Notes under the pieces: generated by a model | What the model saw: the letters and a program-made list of their open reading frames with translations, nothing else | The model's database searches: none | What the model was told of the DNA's origin: nothing | In this document: piece by piece, positions 12,618 through 25,110 of the stretch | How positions within the stretch are numbered: position 1 is the stretch's first letter | Layout: each line of letters begins with the position of its first letter | NCBI GenBank assembly: GCA_947034895.1 | Contig: OX344763.1 | Coordinates: forward strand, 21,359,001 to 21,423,000 | Source of the DNA: Rhytidiadelphus loreus | Taxonomy: Eukaryota; Streptophyta; Bryopsida; Hypnales; Hylocomiaceae | Direction: 5' to 3' | DNA length: 64,000 nt | Position numbers and translations under genes: made by a program

Positions 12618-12854
12618 TTACCTTGCAATGGTATACTGATCACACAGTGGCTTCCTACTACTACGGTGGAAACGGTCAGACCGGGTCGTAGAATGCGCAC
12701 ACAAGCTGCCTCCAACGCAACCGACAGCCCGAGATGTTCGAGACACACTTTGCCCAAGACAAACTGGAGTTGGCCACTTGCACCATAAGGAGGCCGCCTT
12801 CTTCGCCAAACCCTCTCCCGCACAAGCCGGAGAAAAGCTTCGACGCCGAAACAA
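12618..12854 (-). other. Presequence-like ORF ending at a splice donor, copy A
   Basis: This 78-codon frame begins MFRRRSFSPACAGEG and is rich in Ser, Arg and Ala with few acidic residues, like a plant mitochondrial or plastid targeting peptide. It ends at GCAAG/GTAAGTGACG, a strong donor. The copy B equivalent is 60367-60603. By my count the copies differ at nine bases, giving six amino-acid changes, so there is no sign of selection on the protein. No in-frame second exon was found. It may be a decayed first exon or chance. Confidence 0.25.
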
Positions 12855-13817
12855 AGCTTAAGTTTATGTGAGAAATATTTGGAGCAGAGCAAGTGGTCGT
12901 CATCAAAGCCAGCTCCGCAATTACAGTAACTTACTATTTGTCTGCAACCACTCCTCGATGCGCGATACTGGGTTGAACCATCAATTATTTATTTTTTTAT
13001 TTTTTTGACACACACAAGTTGCAAAGCAACCTGCGGCAGTTTTTCAGTCAAGTGTATGGGGATTTCATAGCCGGGGATCAAACCGCCAACCTCTTTGTTT
13101 CTTTTTTGGTGGTAGAACTAAGGGCCAGCTTACATGCTCACCCGGTGGGCAAACTTTCCTCTAATTCAAGCAAGAAGACGAAAGAGGCTCCACCGATGGT
13201 CTTGCCGGGGTGGGCAAGCGGGAAAGGAGGAGTTGAAGTTTCACCAATATCGGTGAACAACCTCATTGGTGGAGACTAGGGAATCTAATACGTGGGAATT
13301 TTTTATTGTCTCCATCCCCACCCACCAGGTCCACATGAAAGTGCAATGTCTATTTTTCATTGTATCACCTGCTGTGAAAGTTCCCGGATGACCGATACAT
13401 GTAAGGAGGCCCTAAGGTAGGAGGCTCTGAAATGGTTCATCTAAGGGCTCCGCCTTTTTCGTGTATTTTCTTAAATGGAAATATTTTTAGCTCATTTCTC
13501 AAACAAAGAAAAAGAGAAGAGGAATCTAACTCAAGTGGTTTCATATTTTTTGAAGCATTTTTGAATTACTTATGGATTTTCAAAGGAGTTGTATCATAGG
13601 TCCCTAGTTATGTCCCTAGGTCTTCCATAAACCATTCACTTGCAACTTCTAAGGAAAAATGGGAAAGCAAAGAGAATGATTGGCTCTTGCAATTAATAAT
13701 GTTTTTTTCCTTGATTCATTCAATGGCTATGGAGGTCAATTTATGAACTGCCATTTGTCCTTTTCACAACCATTTTTAGGGTACATTTTTAACAACCGTT
13801 CCATTTTAGAATCTCCT

Positions 13818-16800
13818 ACCTTAAAGTGACTTGCACCTGGAACGTATTAGTCCAAGGAAAAATGGATAGAATCATCCACATATCTACATTCATCAACAAT
13901 ATTATTTATTGTTAGTTTGAAACTACAGTAGTGTCATTGCCACAACGAAAATAAAAGTAAAAGTAATTTTCTAATTGTTTAATTCATAAAAACTTTGAAA
14001 TTCATTCATTGTTACACCATAGATTTAAACTTCCACGTAACAACGATACCAAGGATGCAATTGGAGGATACATGATTTCGGAGATCTCAACGTAACAAAC
14101 AAAACAAACAAACAACGTAACTTAAGGTGTGGATATTGGCAAATCTAATAATTTTTTAGAAGGATTTTGGCAATTCCATTCGTTTTTTCAAAGCTTTTTT
14201 CTAAATGTTGTTTCTCAGATATGGTGCCAAAATCATGTAAGATTTGGGAGAAAATTGGCAGTTAGAAAATTGGTGGAATAAAAATTTTAAAAATTTGATT
14301 GAGTTGAATCATATGAGTGGTTCTTGCCCAATGCCCTTAAATTTTTCCGTAGGTGCATGTTTGTAGCAACTTTAGAAGGTCCCAAATCACTCATTAGCCC
14401 CTAAATGCCCAAGGCTTGTTTTGAGTTTCTTGGAATTTGCTCTAAATTGAATAAAATGCCAACATTTTGATCAGTTGTATATTTTTTCTTTGAATTATAA
14501 TTGTACAAATTCAAACTAGACATGTTAGAGATCTCATAGGAAAAGAAAACACAGCAATATCACTTATGGAGTGAAAGATTATAATGATTGACCATGCAGG
14601 TGTTAAAACTACAAAAGTGATGTGAAGTCTTTCAATCTTCTTTTCACAAGCCAAATCTGAAAAGTTGGTGACTAAAAAAATATGAGGTTAAAGGGCCTAA
14701 CATGTTTAAGCCCAATCGATTTATGGCTTCTCAAAATCTACTCTATAATTTTTTTAAATGAATTTTGAATGTGATTTTTTCTCCAAAATCTAGTGTATTT
14801 GAGGCTCATTTCCAAGAGCTCTCAACACTATGGGAAGTCAAGATTGCAATGGATACCCTTGCACAAAATCTTGAATAGAGAAAACAATATCATTTGTTTT
14901 CAAGATTGAATTTTTGATGCTAAAACTAGACTTCAAGAAGAAGTTTTCACAAATATAAACTACTAAAAATAGCAACGTGGTTAGATTTTATTTAACTTCA
15001 AAGTTTTGCGAACACCAAATTTTGGTGCCTTGGGCATTTAGGGGTTAAAAATTACCATTTGGAGCTAACATTACAAACCAAGACACCATTTAGATCAAGT
15101 GTTATACTAAAAAAATGGAAATTCTATAAACTTTGGAACCAAAAATTAAAAATTCTTTCTAGAGCTCTTGCTAGAACTAACTAAATATTGAATATTTGTG
15201 ATCTTCTTAAGATTTAAAAAAATTAATTAATGTTAAATTCTAATTATATTGTTTTATTAGATTTTTATTTTACCTTTTTATTCAATTATGCCACACTTAA
15301 CTACTTTGGAACTTTGGAAAGTCCAAAATTAGTAATGGTCATAAGGAGAAAAAAAATTGGTCATCACAAAATAATACAAAACATTAGGAGATCTAGGCAA
15401 AACATCTAGGGATCCCCCGAAGTTATTATTTGGAGATCTTTGGATATTTTGTCCAAAATTCATTGAATAGTCCAAAAGTAGTTAAATGTGGCATAATTCA
15501 TTTTAAATGGTCATTTTTTGAACCGAAAAGAATTTGTTTTTGAGTTTAAACATGCTTATAACCTTTAAAATTTAAAAGATTTGCAAAGGGGTCAAGTTGT
15601 AGAATTCACTTCCCCAAATATTTTTTTCAAAATGTCACAATTCCTTCCTTACAAAGTCATTAGTGCCATCCAAATTTACAACATCCCAATAAAACATTTG
15701 TGTAATTCCTTAGAGTTTAAACTTTGAGGAATTCATCCATGTAGTAATAGATAAATTTAAAAAATTGATATAAGTGAAACTAAGAGTTTATTCATGTATA
15801 CATACATTTTTGAGCTTTTGAAAAATATCATTTATAAAGGTACAAGTTTTTAACATCAAAATAAAATATTTTAAAGAAAATATATAATAAATATGTTTTT
15901 TGTATTTAGTTTTTCTTCTTCAAATATCTTCATGAAAGACTTTTAGTATCAACTTCCAAAATTAGAAATGGTTCAATGATCATTTTATTGCAATCTTGAG
16001 AATCTAAAATAATTAAAAATCTTTAAAGATCATTTTTGCAATATAAGCATATAGAGAATGCATTTTTGAGTCAAAGTGTGTATACTATTAATACAAGGTA
16101 TTGGTTTTAAATTTGATAGCAACTATTTGATATTGATAGTAAGAAGTGCTTGCTAGAAACTAATTCACCTATTAATCCCTAAGCATCTAGGCTCATCTTT
16201 GAAATTGACAATTTCGGAAAAATCATCATAAAGTACTATTTGGAAGAATATTTTGGAATTAAGATGCAAATAAAAGTTGTAGAGTTTTAGATTCTATCCA
16301 TATGGTTAGATTCACCAATGCTATCACCAATATTTTTCTATAAATTTTGAAAGGAAAAATTCAAAATTCCTTCTAAATTCAATTACAAGCAAAATATTAT
16401 CATTTTTGTGGTAAATTTTGTTGTAAAGGATTTGAAATGAGGTTCTCTTGACATGGAATATTTTTGGAATTTTTTTGATCTTTGAGTCTATGACCTCATT
16501 TTTGCAATTCCAAATTTGAACTAGAGTCAACGCAAGTCAACCACTTCATATACTTCCTCATTTGTAATTTTAGAAAAATATAAATGTGCTCAAGTAACAC
16601 CAAATCCAATCCTTGGATAGGGCCACAACTTCATAAAGTATCTCTAAAAATTAGGATGACTTTCATCCACATTGTAATGAGAAAGAACTCTAATTTTGAA
16701 TTTGTACATTGTCCAGAAATTGGACGTCGGAGCGCTCCAAGGTTAAACATTGGAGAGTGTAGGTTGAATGGATTGATCCTAAAAGAGTTTATTAGGCCAA

Positions 16801-17520
16801 GAAAACTCATTTTGAAATAAATTACAATGCTTGGCTTTGGAAATGGGGTTCCACCAATCTTTGGGCAATTGAGAAATAAACATATTTGCATGCCATGTGT
16901 GGCCACAATAATCACTTTTGCTTACATCAATTGTACAATACACTCAACAAACTCATTGGATTGCTTAATCTATCATCTATATATATGATGAAAGAATAGA
17001 TTTCAATTTGGACACATAATAGAAAGTCAAAAACATCTTCTTCTTTGGTTTAGTAATTACATAAATTAGCATGAAATATCAAGAAGCTAATAATATTGGA
17101 CAACCTACTAAAGTATTTGGTGTAGTGGAACTACAAAAGTTTGGGAAACTTATAGTAACTTTTGTGGTACTTGAACCTTTTGGAAAATCAATTTGAACGT
17201 TGGATTGAAATAAAATTCTTTTCAAATATAGTCCCCCTATCAAAATGATCTTCTTTAAACATGAAAATGATATTTTTTAATCAAAATTGATAAAACCTTG
17301 CTCAAATATACGAAATTTTATTCAAGTGGATGAATTGTTTTTTAATTGATTATAGAATTATTATTATTATTATTAATTAATATTAAAACCAATAGCAAGG
17401 TTAAGCCTTATTGGTGGATACATTGACAAACAAGTCATTTTTCAATTACCGTATGCTTTTGTTGGTTTTGACCCCGGGGTTATCATTGTCGGTTTTTAAA
17501 AAACTATGTGAATCAAAAGG
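13818..17520. other. Gene-free AT-rich region
   Basis: No coding signal. Contains a small inverted repeat at about 15280-15505, whose arms share ATTATGCCACA and AACTACTTT separated by about 160 bp, possibly a decayed MITE. A TTATTATTATTATTA run lies near 17350-17375. Confidence 0.5.
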
Positions 17521-17522
17521 TA

Positions 17523-17632
17523 GGGTCCATTCAATTTAAAGGGAATTTTTTATATATAATATATAGGGCTACTAAAGGGTCCATTTAATTTAAAGGATTT
17601 TTTTTTATATAATATATAGGGCTACTAAAGGG
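17523..17632 (+). repeat. Two tandem copies of a 55-bp unit
   Basis: The unit AGGGTCCATT.AATTTAAAGG followed by TATATAATATATAGGGCTAC and TAAAGGGTCCAT occurs twice in direct succession. Confidence 0.85.
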
Positions 17633-17645
17633 TCCATGACATGGT

Positions 17646-17692
17646 ATAGATAGACAGACAGATAGATAGATAGAGAGATAGAGAGATAGAAG
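17646..17692 (+). repeat. GATA/GACA/GAGA microsatellite
   Basis: Runs of ATAGATAG, ACAGACAG and AGAGATAG tetranucleotides with interruptions. Confidence 0.9.
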
Positions 17693-18797
17693 TCTATGTT
17701 AAAACATCCCAATTTGGGAAGCAAAAAGCAAAACATTCATTAGATGTGATTTCCCTACTAGGAAGGGCCGTGAGTTCCCTAGTGGGGAACCCCTCGAAAC
17801 TGGTCGTTCGCGAGCTCTGCTGACTTGGCTGAGAGACTGCCACGTTGTTTTTTAAATTAAAAAATATATAAAAATATAACTTTGTTTTTCATTTTAAGAA
17901 CTTTAAATTTTATTTTATTTTATTTTAAAATAAATAAATTTGGCATCCGCGTTCAATGGGGCCCGAGGGAACGAAGCTGGGAACAACCTCAAACGGCCCT
18001 CCAGCCCCCCCCCCCACATCCCATCTAAGGTAGTGGGTCCTTATTCCGACCCTCTTCTTCAGATCGACCCTACAACAGGCTCAGTAATGGACAGTCATCT
18101 ATTTAGAAAATGATACGTGGTGGTCGTTCAATGGACATTGCACTAAGTGACGGTGGTTTTCAATTCTTTAGATATCGGTTCATTATTGTGTAGTGGATGA
18201 AAGAAGATGTAATATGGGTCTATTCTCAAAGAATTGGACACCTGTCAAATTTATATTTTCAAATGAGAAATTGTCAGGAAACAAGCTTTTAAAGCATGTA
18301 CAGAAATCTGTACTCATTATTGAATACTGCAAGAGACGGTCAAAAGTTAATGAAGGGCGCTTTCATGAATGACTGCAAGCGTATATTACAAATAAATAGT
18401 ACCAAATTTTACAACTGCAGGAGCCGACTTTGAAATTAAAGTATCTTCATGAAACTTGGGGAATTTGTTAGAGAACAGTCGTTTTGGAAGGATATGGAAA
18501 TGCGATTATTTTTGCTAAGAGACAACTGCTAGAATTGGGCAATGGATTTTTGAATGTTCAATGCTTCTACACTTTCTGAATTTCATTAGCTAAATTCACA
18601 TTGGTAGAGCAAAAGAAGGAACTCTGCATAAGGAGAAGAAGTGCATTATTTTCAAGGTCCACATTCTGACTTCGTATTGCTGCCAATTGAAATAGTTCCA
18701 TTCAAAATCTAACAATACGCATACATACTAGCTTTGTCTTGTAAGAACATTGAACTTGATTACTAATTTTTTGTCTCTGTGTTGCAGGTGTGGTGTG
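17693..18797 (+). promoter_or_regulatory. GC-rich patches upstream of the pogo-like gene
   Basis: Patches at about 17760-17850 and 17940-18070 are far more GC-rich than the surroundings, and the second includes an 11-C run at 18005-18015. A splice acceptor (TTTTTGTCTCTGTGTTGCAG, ending 18787) lies 10 bp before the transposase ATG, so untranslated upstream exons are likely. Promoter function is inferred from composition and position only. Confidence 0.35.
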
Positions 18798-21700
18798 ATG
18801 GAAAATTCAGACTTCGAACTTGAGGAAGCATCGATTGAAACGGAAAACAGTCAATGTAGCGAGTGGAAGCGCCCTCGAAGTTGGGGATCCAGCCAACCCG
18901 ACTACAACGTAGAGAGCAGTATGGAAGAGGACAATGATTATGTGAAAATGGAGAGTGAATCTGAAGACATGCCCGATGGATTCGATTGGAATTCGCTAGA
19001 GATAGGAGGTGCAATGAACAAGCATATGGATAGTATAAACTTGCCGAATGAAACTACAGAGAAAGTGGAGGGTTACTGCAATGACAGCTCTTACCTCCTG
19101 GATAGAACCCGCAGGGTTGTTGGTAGATCATCACCTTCGACTTCTAAGCCACTGATGTGCAAGCCCAAGGCCATGAAATTAACGCACTCTGGAAAGTGGA
19201 TTAGCCCCATCAACAGGCAATCGGACATGGAGCGACAAGCCCAGTTCAACAGTTTGCATGACCATGGTGAGGGAGCGGCAAAGGAGGAGAACGACAAAGT
19301 GCCTCACCTGAATACTGAGCTCTGTGGACTAACATCTGCAAGGTCTCAAGGGCGAGCTCCCATGCCTAAAGAAAGACAAGATCAGTTGGAAGATGCAACT
19401 GCCACTTCGGCTAGCAGATCAGTAGCAGATGCAACGGCTTCAACAAGCAGATCGGTAGTGCAAGTGGCAGCTTCAGCAGGCATATCGGCAAGCAATTGGG
19501 AACAACTGCGACGACTTCAGCAAGCAGATCGGTAGTACAAGCGGCGGCTTTAGCAGACAGATCTGCAAGGAGATCGGTAGTACATGCGATGTTTGCAGCA
19601 GGCAGATCGGCAAGCAAACTGGGAGCAGCTGCGGTGACTTCACCAGGCAGATCAAGAACAGCTGCGATGACTTTCGCAGGTACATCAGAAGCAGCTGCAA
19701 CAGAACTAGAACATGGTCCGCCATCAACCAAAAAATTCATGGTAGGAGGGAGATCGGCATTACTAACTACCGATCAGATTGGCAACGACCACATCATCAG
19801 ATCGATGTTAGAAGGGACATCAGGATCACAAAGCATATTGGCAGCAGCAGCTACAGTAATGGCAGCAGACCAAACCGAAGTAGCAAGGACATCGATGGAA
19901 ATAGCAAGTAGATTGGCAACAGGACAAACTTCTACGGGCGGAGGTACATCGACATCGAACAACGATAGAGAATTACCTACTGATGAGAGGACATCAGAAC
20001 CTGTTGGCGTGGAATTCTTCAACAGCGACGATGACAACCTGTGGAACTCAGACTTTGTTGCTGAGAAGGTGTCCCCGATAAGAAGAAGTCCCTGGGACAC
20101 CGAATTTCAGCCCACAGAGGTAAACAACCTCTGTAACTCGTCGATTTTGAAGCCAGTTCCTAGAAAAATTAGGAAAAATGGAAACTGGAGTCATGAACAA
20201 TTACTGGAGGCACTGAAAGATGTGGATGACGGAATCCCTTTGAAAACCGCTGCTAGGGAGTATAGAATTCCTATAACTTCGTTTAGGGGACATGTTTATG
20301 GTACAACAATGTCTAGGAGGAGAGGAAAGAAGGGAGTTTTAAATGATGTAGAAGAAACCAGAATCGTCAAATACCTTCTAGAAATGCAAGAACGAGGTTA
20401 TCCTCTTCACATGGGCCAACTTTGAGCAAAGGTTCACAAATTTACCCAAACCAGAGTTACGCCCTTTGTAGATGGTATACTAGGGAGGGGATGGGTCAGA
20501 TCTTTCCTAAGTAGACACCCGGAACTTTCTCTTAGAAGGGCACAACCGTTAGAGCAGAATCGAGCAAAGGCCTTGTGCCCAGAGAATATAAAGAGTTTCT
20601 ATGAAAACCTAACAATTTTATATGAGAAAAATTCATATGGACCCCATCAGATTTGGAACTGTGATGAGTCTGGAGCACAAGCTGGAAAGGATGGAGGGGG
20701 ATATGTCTTAGCCAAAAAATGTGCTAGAAACGTGCATATGGTAGTTCCCAACCAGCGAGAATGGCTGTCCATTCTTGCATGTATCAATGCCAATGGGGAA
20801 AAACTGCCAAACTTTTTTATCTTCAAAGGGAAAAAAAAAAATTCAACTACCTTACTAAAACAGGCGAAACAGATGCCACAATGACCATGCAGCCAAAGGC
20901 CTGGATGACACATTTCTTATTCAAAGAATGGATAACACACTTTATTAATAATGTTAGAAAACAATACGATCTTTCACCTACATGTAGACATCTTCTAATT
21001 TTGGATGGCCATACCTCCCACGTGACTTTGGAGGTTGTCAAGATTGCTATGCTTAGTGGGGTCGATCTCCTAACTTTTCCTAGCCATACATCGCATGCTC
21101 TTCAACCCTTGGACGTCACTTGTTTTAAGCCTTTCAAAGTTGCTTTTCGAGCCTACAGGGACAAATGGACTGTAGAACACCTCAGACAATCTCCAGGGAA
21201 AGATGACCTTGCTGCATGGGTAGCTTTTGCTCTGCAGAAAGCTCTTACAAAAGAAAACATTACCAAAGGATTTCAAACCACAGGCATTTATCCCCTAAAT
21301 GTTAGAGCTATGGACAGCAAAGTAGGACCAAGTTTAGTCTTTGAAAGGGAGGGGGGAGAGACATCTTTCAATGTTGATGACGTCCCACAATCAGATGACA
21401 TCCATGGTGGAGAATATGCAGGCCTGCAACAATGGCAAATCCAAGAAATCTATGAGGAAGACTTGACAATACTTCCTGAATGTCAACACTACTACGTAGA
21501 TCTTGAGAGTGATATTGAGGTAAATGAAGGCAATGGAGAAGAGACTGAAGAGCAAGTAGAGGACAACCACAACCCTGTCCAAAAGAACTTCTTTGAATTG
21601 CCACACATACTCTTGCCTAAAGTATAAAAAAATAGGGACAGCAGCTGAGCCTTACATTGACTACTCGAAATCGATCTGGATGACCCAAGATGAGTATCTG

Positions 21701-22222
21701 AAATCATTAGAGCAAATAGCAAACCGCAAAGAAGAGGCTGCACAAGAGAAGGAAAAGAGAAGGTTAGAGGGGGAATTGAACAAGAGGAAGAAAGTGGCTG
21801 AAAACAAAGAGAAGGAGCAGACAAGGAGGGAGAAGAATTGTTTGCTGAAGTCAAGAAAGGTACACAAGCAAGCATGGTCTGCTAAAGCAGTTTCAGCATA
21901 TGGACAAAGGTTGCACGATCTTATAAAAGCTAACACATCTGTGTCAAGCTGGAAGTCACCATACTGCGGTTTCCCTCCACCCATATGTAAAGAAAACCAA
22001 CGACGAGCTATAGCTAGGAGAGAAGCTAGGAAGAAGGGACAAAGCACAAGTCACTTACCTCCACTTCTAGAAGTATCTAAGCCTTGGCTAGGAGTGCACA
22101 GTAGTTCACCAAGCTTCATTCAAAGTTTCCAACAGTGTGGTAGATATTATCCAACATCATATGGAGGGGGAATAGTCCCTACAGTGAACTCTGCACTCAA
22201 CAACTCTCGGTTCCACCCCTGA
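18798..22222 (+). pseudogene. Pogo/Tigger-type DDE transposase pseudogene
   Basis: The frame begins at ATG 18798 just after a splice acceptor and ends at TGA 22220-22222. In order: an acidic N-terminal extension; an Ala/Ser/Arg-rich stretch of short repeats (ASRSVVQAAA-type, about 19380-19720); a Psq-type helix-turn-helix (about 20165-20330, GNWSHEQLLEAL); a DDE_1 catalytic domain with IWNCDESG (20650), LILDGHTSH (20995) and HALQPLDVTCFKPF (21090), the last two Asp spaced as DD35D; then a basic coiled-coil-like tail rich in KEKRR. Coding is broken by a frame change near 19496-19535, an in-frame TGA at 20423-20425, a frame change at a 10-A run (20829-20838) and one at an A-rich run near 21625. 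Pogo enzymes cut and paste DNA at TA sites. I could not find terminal inverted repeats. Sequencing errors at homopolymers could explain two of the breaks. Confidence 0.88.
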
Positions 22223-22439
22223 GATCTGCAAAAAGGTAAGTATTATCAGTTTTTCATGTATGTAGAGTATGTCTACAATGCATATATGAATAACAGAGGA
22301 AGGGGAAAGAACTTTACCTGAAGCGTTTGGATGTCGCAGTGCAGGGTTGTTGTCGACCGAAACTATGAAGGTCTAGCAGCAGTGTCGAGGTCGACCAGGA
22401 GCGATGTTGAGTGGCAGCATCATCACGAGGGAGCGCAGT

Positions 22440-22680
22440 CAGGGAGCAGTAGCGTCGGGTAGCGTCACGGTTGGAGAGCGGCAGCATCGGGGAGCATCAG
22501 CATCGGGGAATGGCAACATCGGGGAGCAGCAGCATTGGGGAGCGGCAGTGTTGTCGGCGAGCAGCAACGCTAAAAAAGAGCGGCAACGTCGAGGGCAGCG
22601 TTGTCGGGGAGCAGCAGCGCTAAAAAAGAGCGGCAACGTCGGGGAGCAACAACGTTGAAGAGGAGCGGAAACGTTGCAGA
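22440..22680 (+). repeat. GC-rich minisatellite downstream of transposase
   Basis: About a dozen degenerate units of roughly 18-21 bp built on GGGGAGCAGCAGCAT and GAGCGGCAACGTCG. The open frames across it (22404-22658 plus and its antisense) are by-products of the repeat. A splice-donor-like AAAAAG/GTAAGTATT follows the transposase stop at about 22236. Confidence 0.8.
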
Positions 22681-24689
22681 TCAGTAGTCAGTCACTGCAG
22701 ATCAACAATCACACAGGGATGAAGCACGTCCGATCATGGATGCGCACCTCTGCCAAAAGCCTGCAGAAGTGCCAACATACGTCGTCAATATAATTTTCGA
22801 GATGCACAGTATCTAGAAGAGGAAGGAAAGCGTTCAAGTTTGTAAGCGGAACAACAACTTCAGAGCGTGGATTAGAGATGATGACGAAGATCTGTAGAGG
22901 CGACTGGAGAATGCAACACCTACATATAGTAGACATGAGAAGGAAGTATTGATGATAGAAACAAGAAGGTAACAAGCCAGTTCGAAGATCAATAGGCAAT
23001 GTCGATTATCCCCTGCAATGCCCACACATGATCGACATTAGAAAAGGAAGTAAAAGTAACAACTGCATCAGATCAATATGTAGTTGCTAATATCGAAGAG
23101 CAAGAATCGAACGTTGTAGTCATAGTCGACCACGGCAGAGGATACAAGTCGACCTACATTCACAAAGTTGTTGTACTGGCGCTCCTTTGCAGCATGGAAT
23201 GCACTCATGGAGGCCGACAAAGAAATGCAGATCGCTGGCCGGGAGCACCGATGGAGCCTCTGAATGGAATGCAGCAATGGAGCCTCATGAAAATGGAATG
23301 TACAATTCTACAACCCAGAGAGTGCATTGCCGAAGATGGTCGATCACAGGGAGCACCTTGGGTCTTAAGTGCATCGAGGAAGAAACGGTCGGGGATGAAC
23401 GTGCGTCGAAGCAGTGTGTACATCCATCCAACAAATCAAAGATCCTGCAATTTCGCATGCTGCCATCTTTACAGCCTTCTGGGGTCTTCACTCGGCGCTT
23501 GGGGGTCTATTCAAAGCACATCCAGCTGCCAACATTCAAGCCAAGCACGTTCTTTTCTTCCATTCCGCATTGCTTGAATCACGGCTCAATGGGCGCCCAA
23601 TAAGGCTAGTTTTATTTTGCCAGTTTGTCAACGCGTACCAGCTTCAATCACTGCACAAGGTTTTTCTTCATTTTACTGTGGTCGCATTTTGAACCCGTGT
23701 AGAGAACTTCACACATGTGTCACTATTTCTTTTCAGTCGCAATATATCTATTTACAGATTGCAGGTCATCGGATTCCTCAGAGCCTACGATCACGAATAG
23801 GTGCCTACGACAGTTTGGTTTGGAAATTCATTACTCACGCACAAAGTATCAGAAAAATATGCCGCTTGTTGGCTCTGACTCCGCTTCAGTCTGCCGTTCT
23901 ATGAAAATTTCCTGAAAATTCATTTCGCATTGTTCAGGCCATCAAATTGGCCGATAACCTGGTAAACTGACGGTTTATGACCCTCTACCTTAATGAAAGC
24001 ATTGCCTGAAATACTAGAAGCTGAAGGAAAACAAGGAACATTGCTTGTGTGTGCCTTGGAAGGCACTCCACCCAAAAAAGAAAAAGATGAACAAAAACAA
24101 GGATAATACTGAAGATCGATCAACTCTGGGTCTAGCCCCAAACTGGTTTGCTCACGAAGCTGTGGCACTTGAGCAAAAATATGTTGTGCCCGGTGCCTCG
24201 GAAAGAGTGTCTAGAACCATGGTGGGAAGTGATTGAGCTCCTAGGTCCAATGTAGGAGTCATGGTGGCAATGCCCTTAGACATGGCCAGGCTGCATGATC
24301 AGCAAGATATGCTGCAACTAGCAAACAGGAGGACACGAAATCAGCATGGAAGTGTAGATCTACAATTCTCTATTGAAATATCCAAAACGATCAGAGAACC
24401 AATTCCAGAGTGCAAGCTGTTGGAACAAGCTCTTACTTTGGGCAGGTAAGTTAGGGATTCTCTTCATCATCCAAGGCTTTGCGCATAATCCACTTCTCCA
24501 TTGGCTCTCTTCTTTCAAGTTCATGTGCACCACCAATCCTGACATTTATTTAGCTCTAAAAGAAACATGTGCTTTCAATGCAGATGCTACAGGAGCATCT
24601 CAAGATTGCAAAGTATGAAGAGAGATTTTTTGATGTAGAAAGTAAACAATAGTACTGTAGGCTTTAGGGTTCAACCCTATAAAGGTCAG
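22681..24689. other. Unassigned sequence 3' of the pogo-like gene
   Basis: Moderately GC-balanced sequence with many 60-140-codon open frames on both strands and no recognisable domain. A good donor consensus (GGGCAG/GTAAGT at about 24447) ends the plus-strand frame 24261-24449. This may be 3' transposon sequence or decayed exons. Confidence 0.3.
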
Positions 24690-25110
24690 AGACTATGTTT
24701 TCGCCAAAAATGTTCCAAAACTGCCATTTCTGATACAAGCACTAAATTTTAGATGAAAATCATTTTTGGACACATGTAATAGTATGATTTTGTAGTAAAA
24801 TAGTTTGAAAAGATGTGGAAAATTTTTCAGAATTTTCAACTGTGTAGATTGCAAGATATTAATGTTTGAAGTGACAAAAATCATTTATTTGGCCTTGTGA
24901 AAATACGGGCAGTTGAACTTCACAAGGTCACATTTGTATGAAAAAATGTCTAAAATGGTGGTTATTGTTTGGATTCATTCCTCAAATGAAGTTGGCTACA
25001 TGCTTGAAAATTTTTAGATCATGCGAAATTGCATATAGGAAAAATAATAGTAAGTAGAAAGAAGTACAAAGTGATTCAAAACACTAGGTTGTTAAGAATT
25101 TAATTATAAA
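24690..25110 (+). repeat. Dispersed AT-rich repeat family, plus-strand copy
   Basis: Same family as 10780-11050, 28440-28890 and 38500-38935. The composite element at 25111 appears to have inserted into it, because its 3' flank wording (ACTAGGTTGTTAAGAATTTA) continues in a related copy near 27363 where no element is present. Confidence 0.65.

Larger units (their letters stand above)
6808..13817. repeat. Segmental duplicate, copy A (partner 56713-62307)
   Basis: This segment is collinear and same-strand with 56713-62307. It covers the TNL 5' exon fragment and about 5 kb upstream. By eye, identity is near 95% around 12040-12900 and lower (roughly 88-90%) around 8300-9100. Copy A contains insertions absent from copy B: the hairpin MITE at 7471-7690, AT-rich blocks near 9730-9930 and 10118-11320, the 537-bp insert at 11490-12026, and extra sequence near 12980-13400. 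Copy B has its own insertion at 60839-61682. Confidence 0.9.

Noticed and set aside
22404..22658. 84-codon low-complexity ORF
   Set aside because: It is a translation of the minisatellite, and the antisense is open too.
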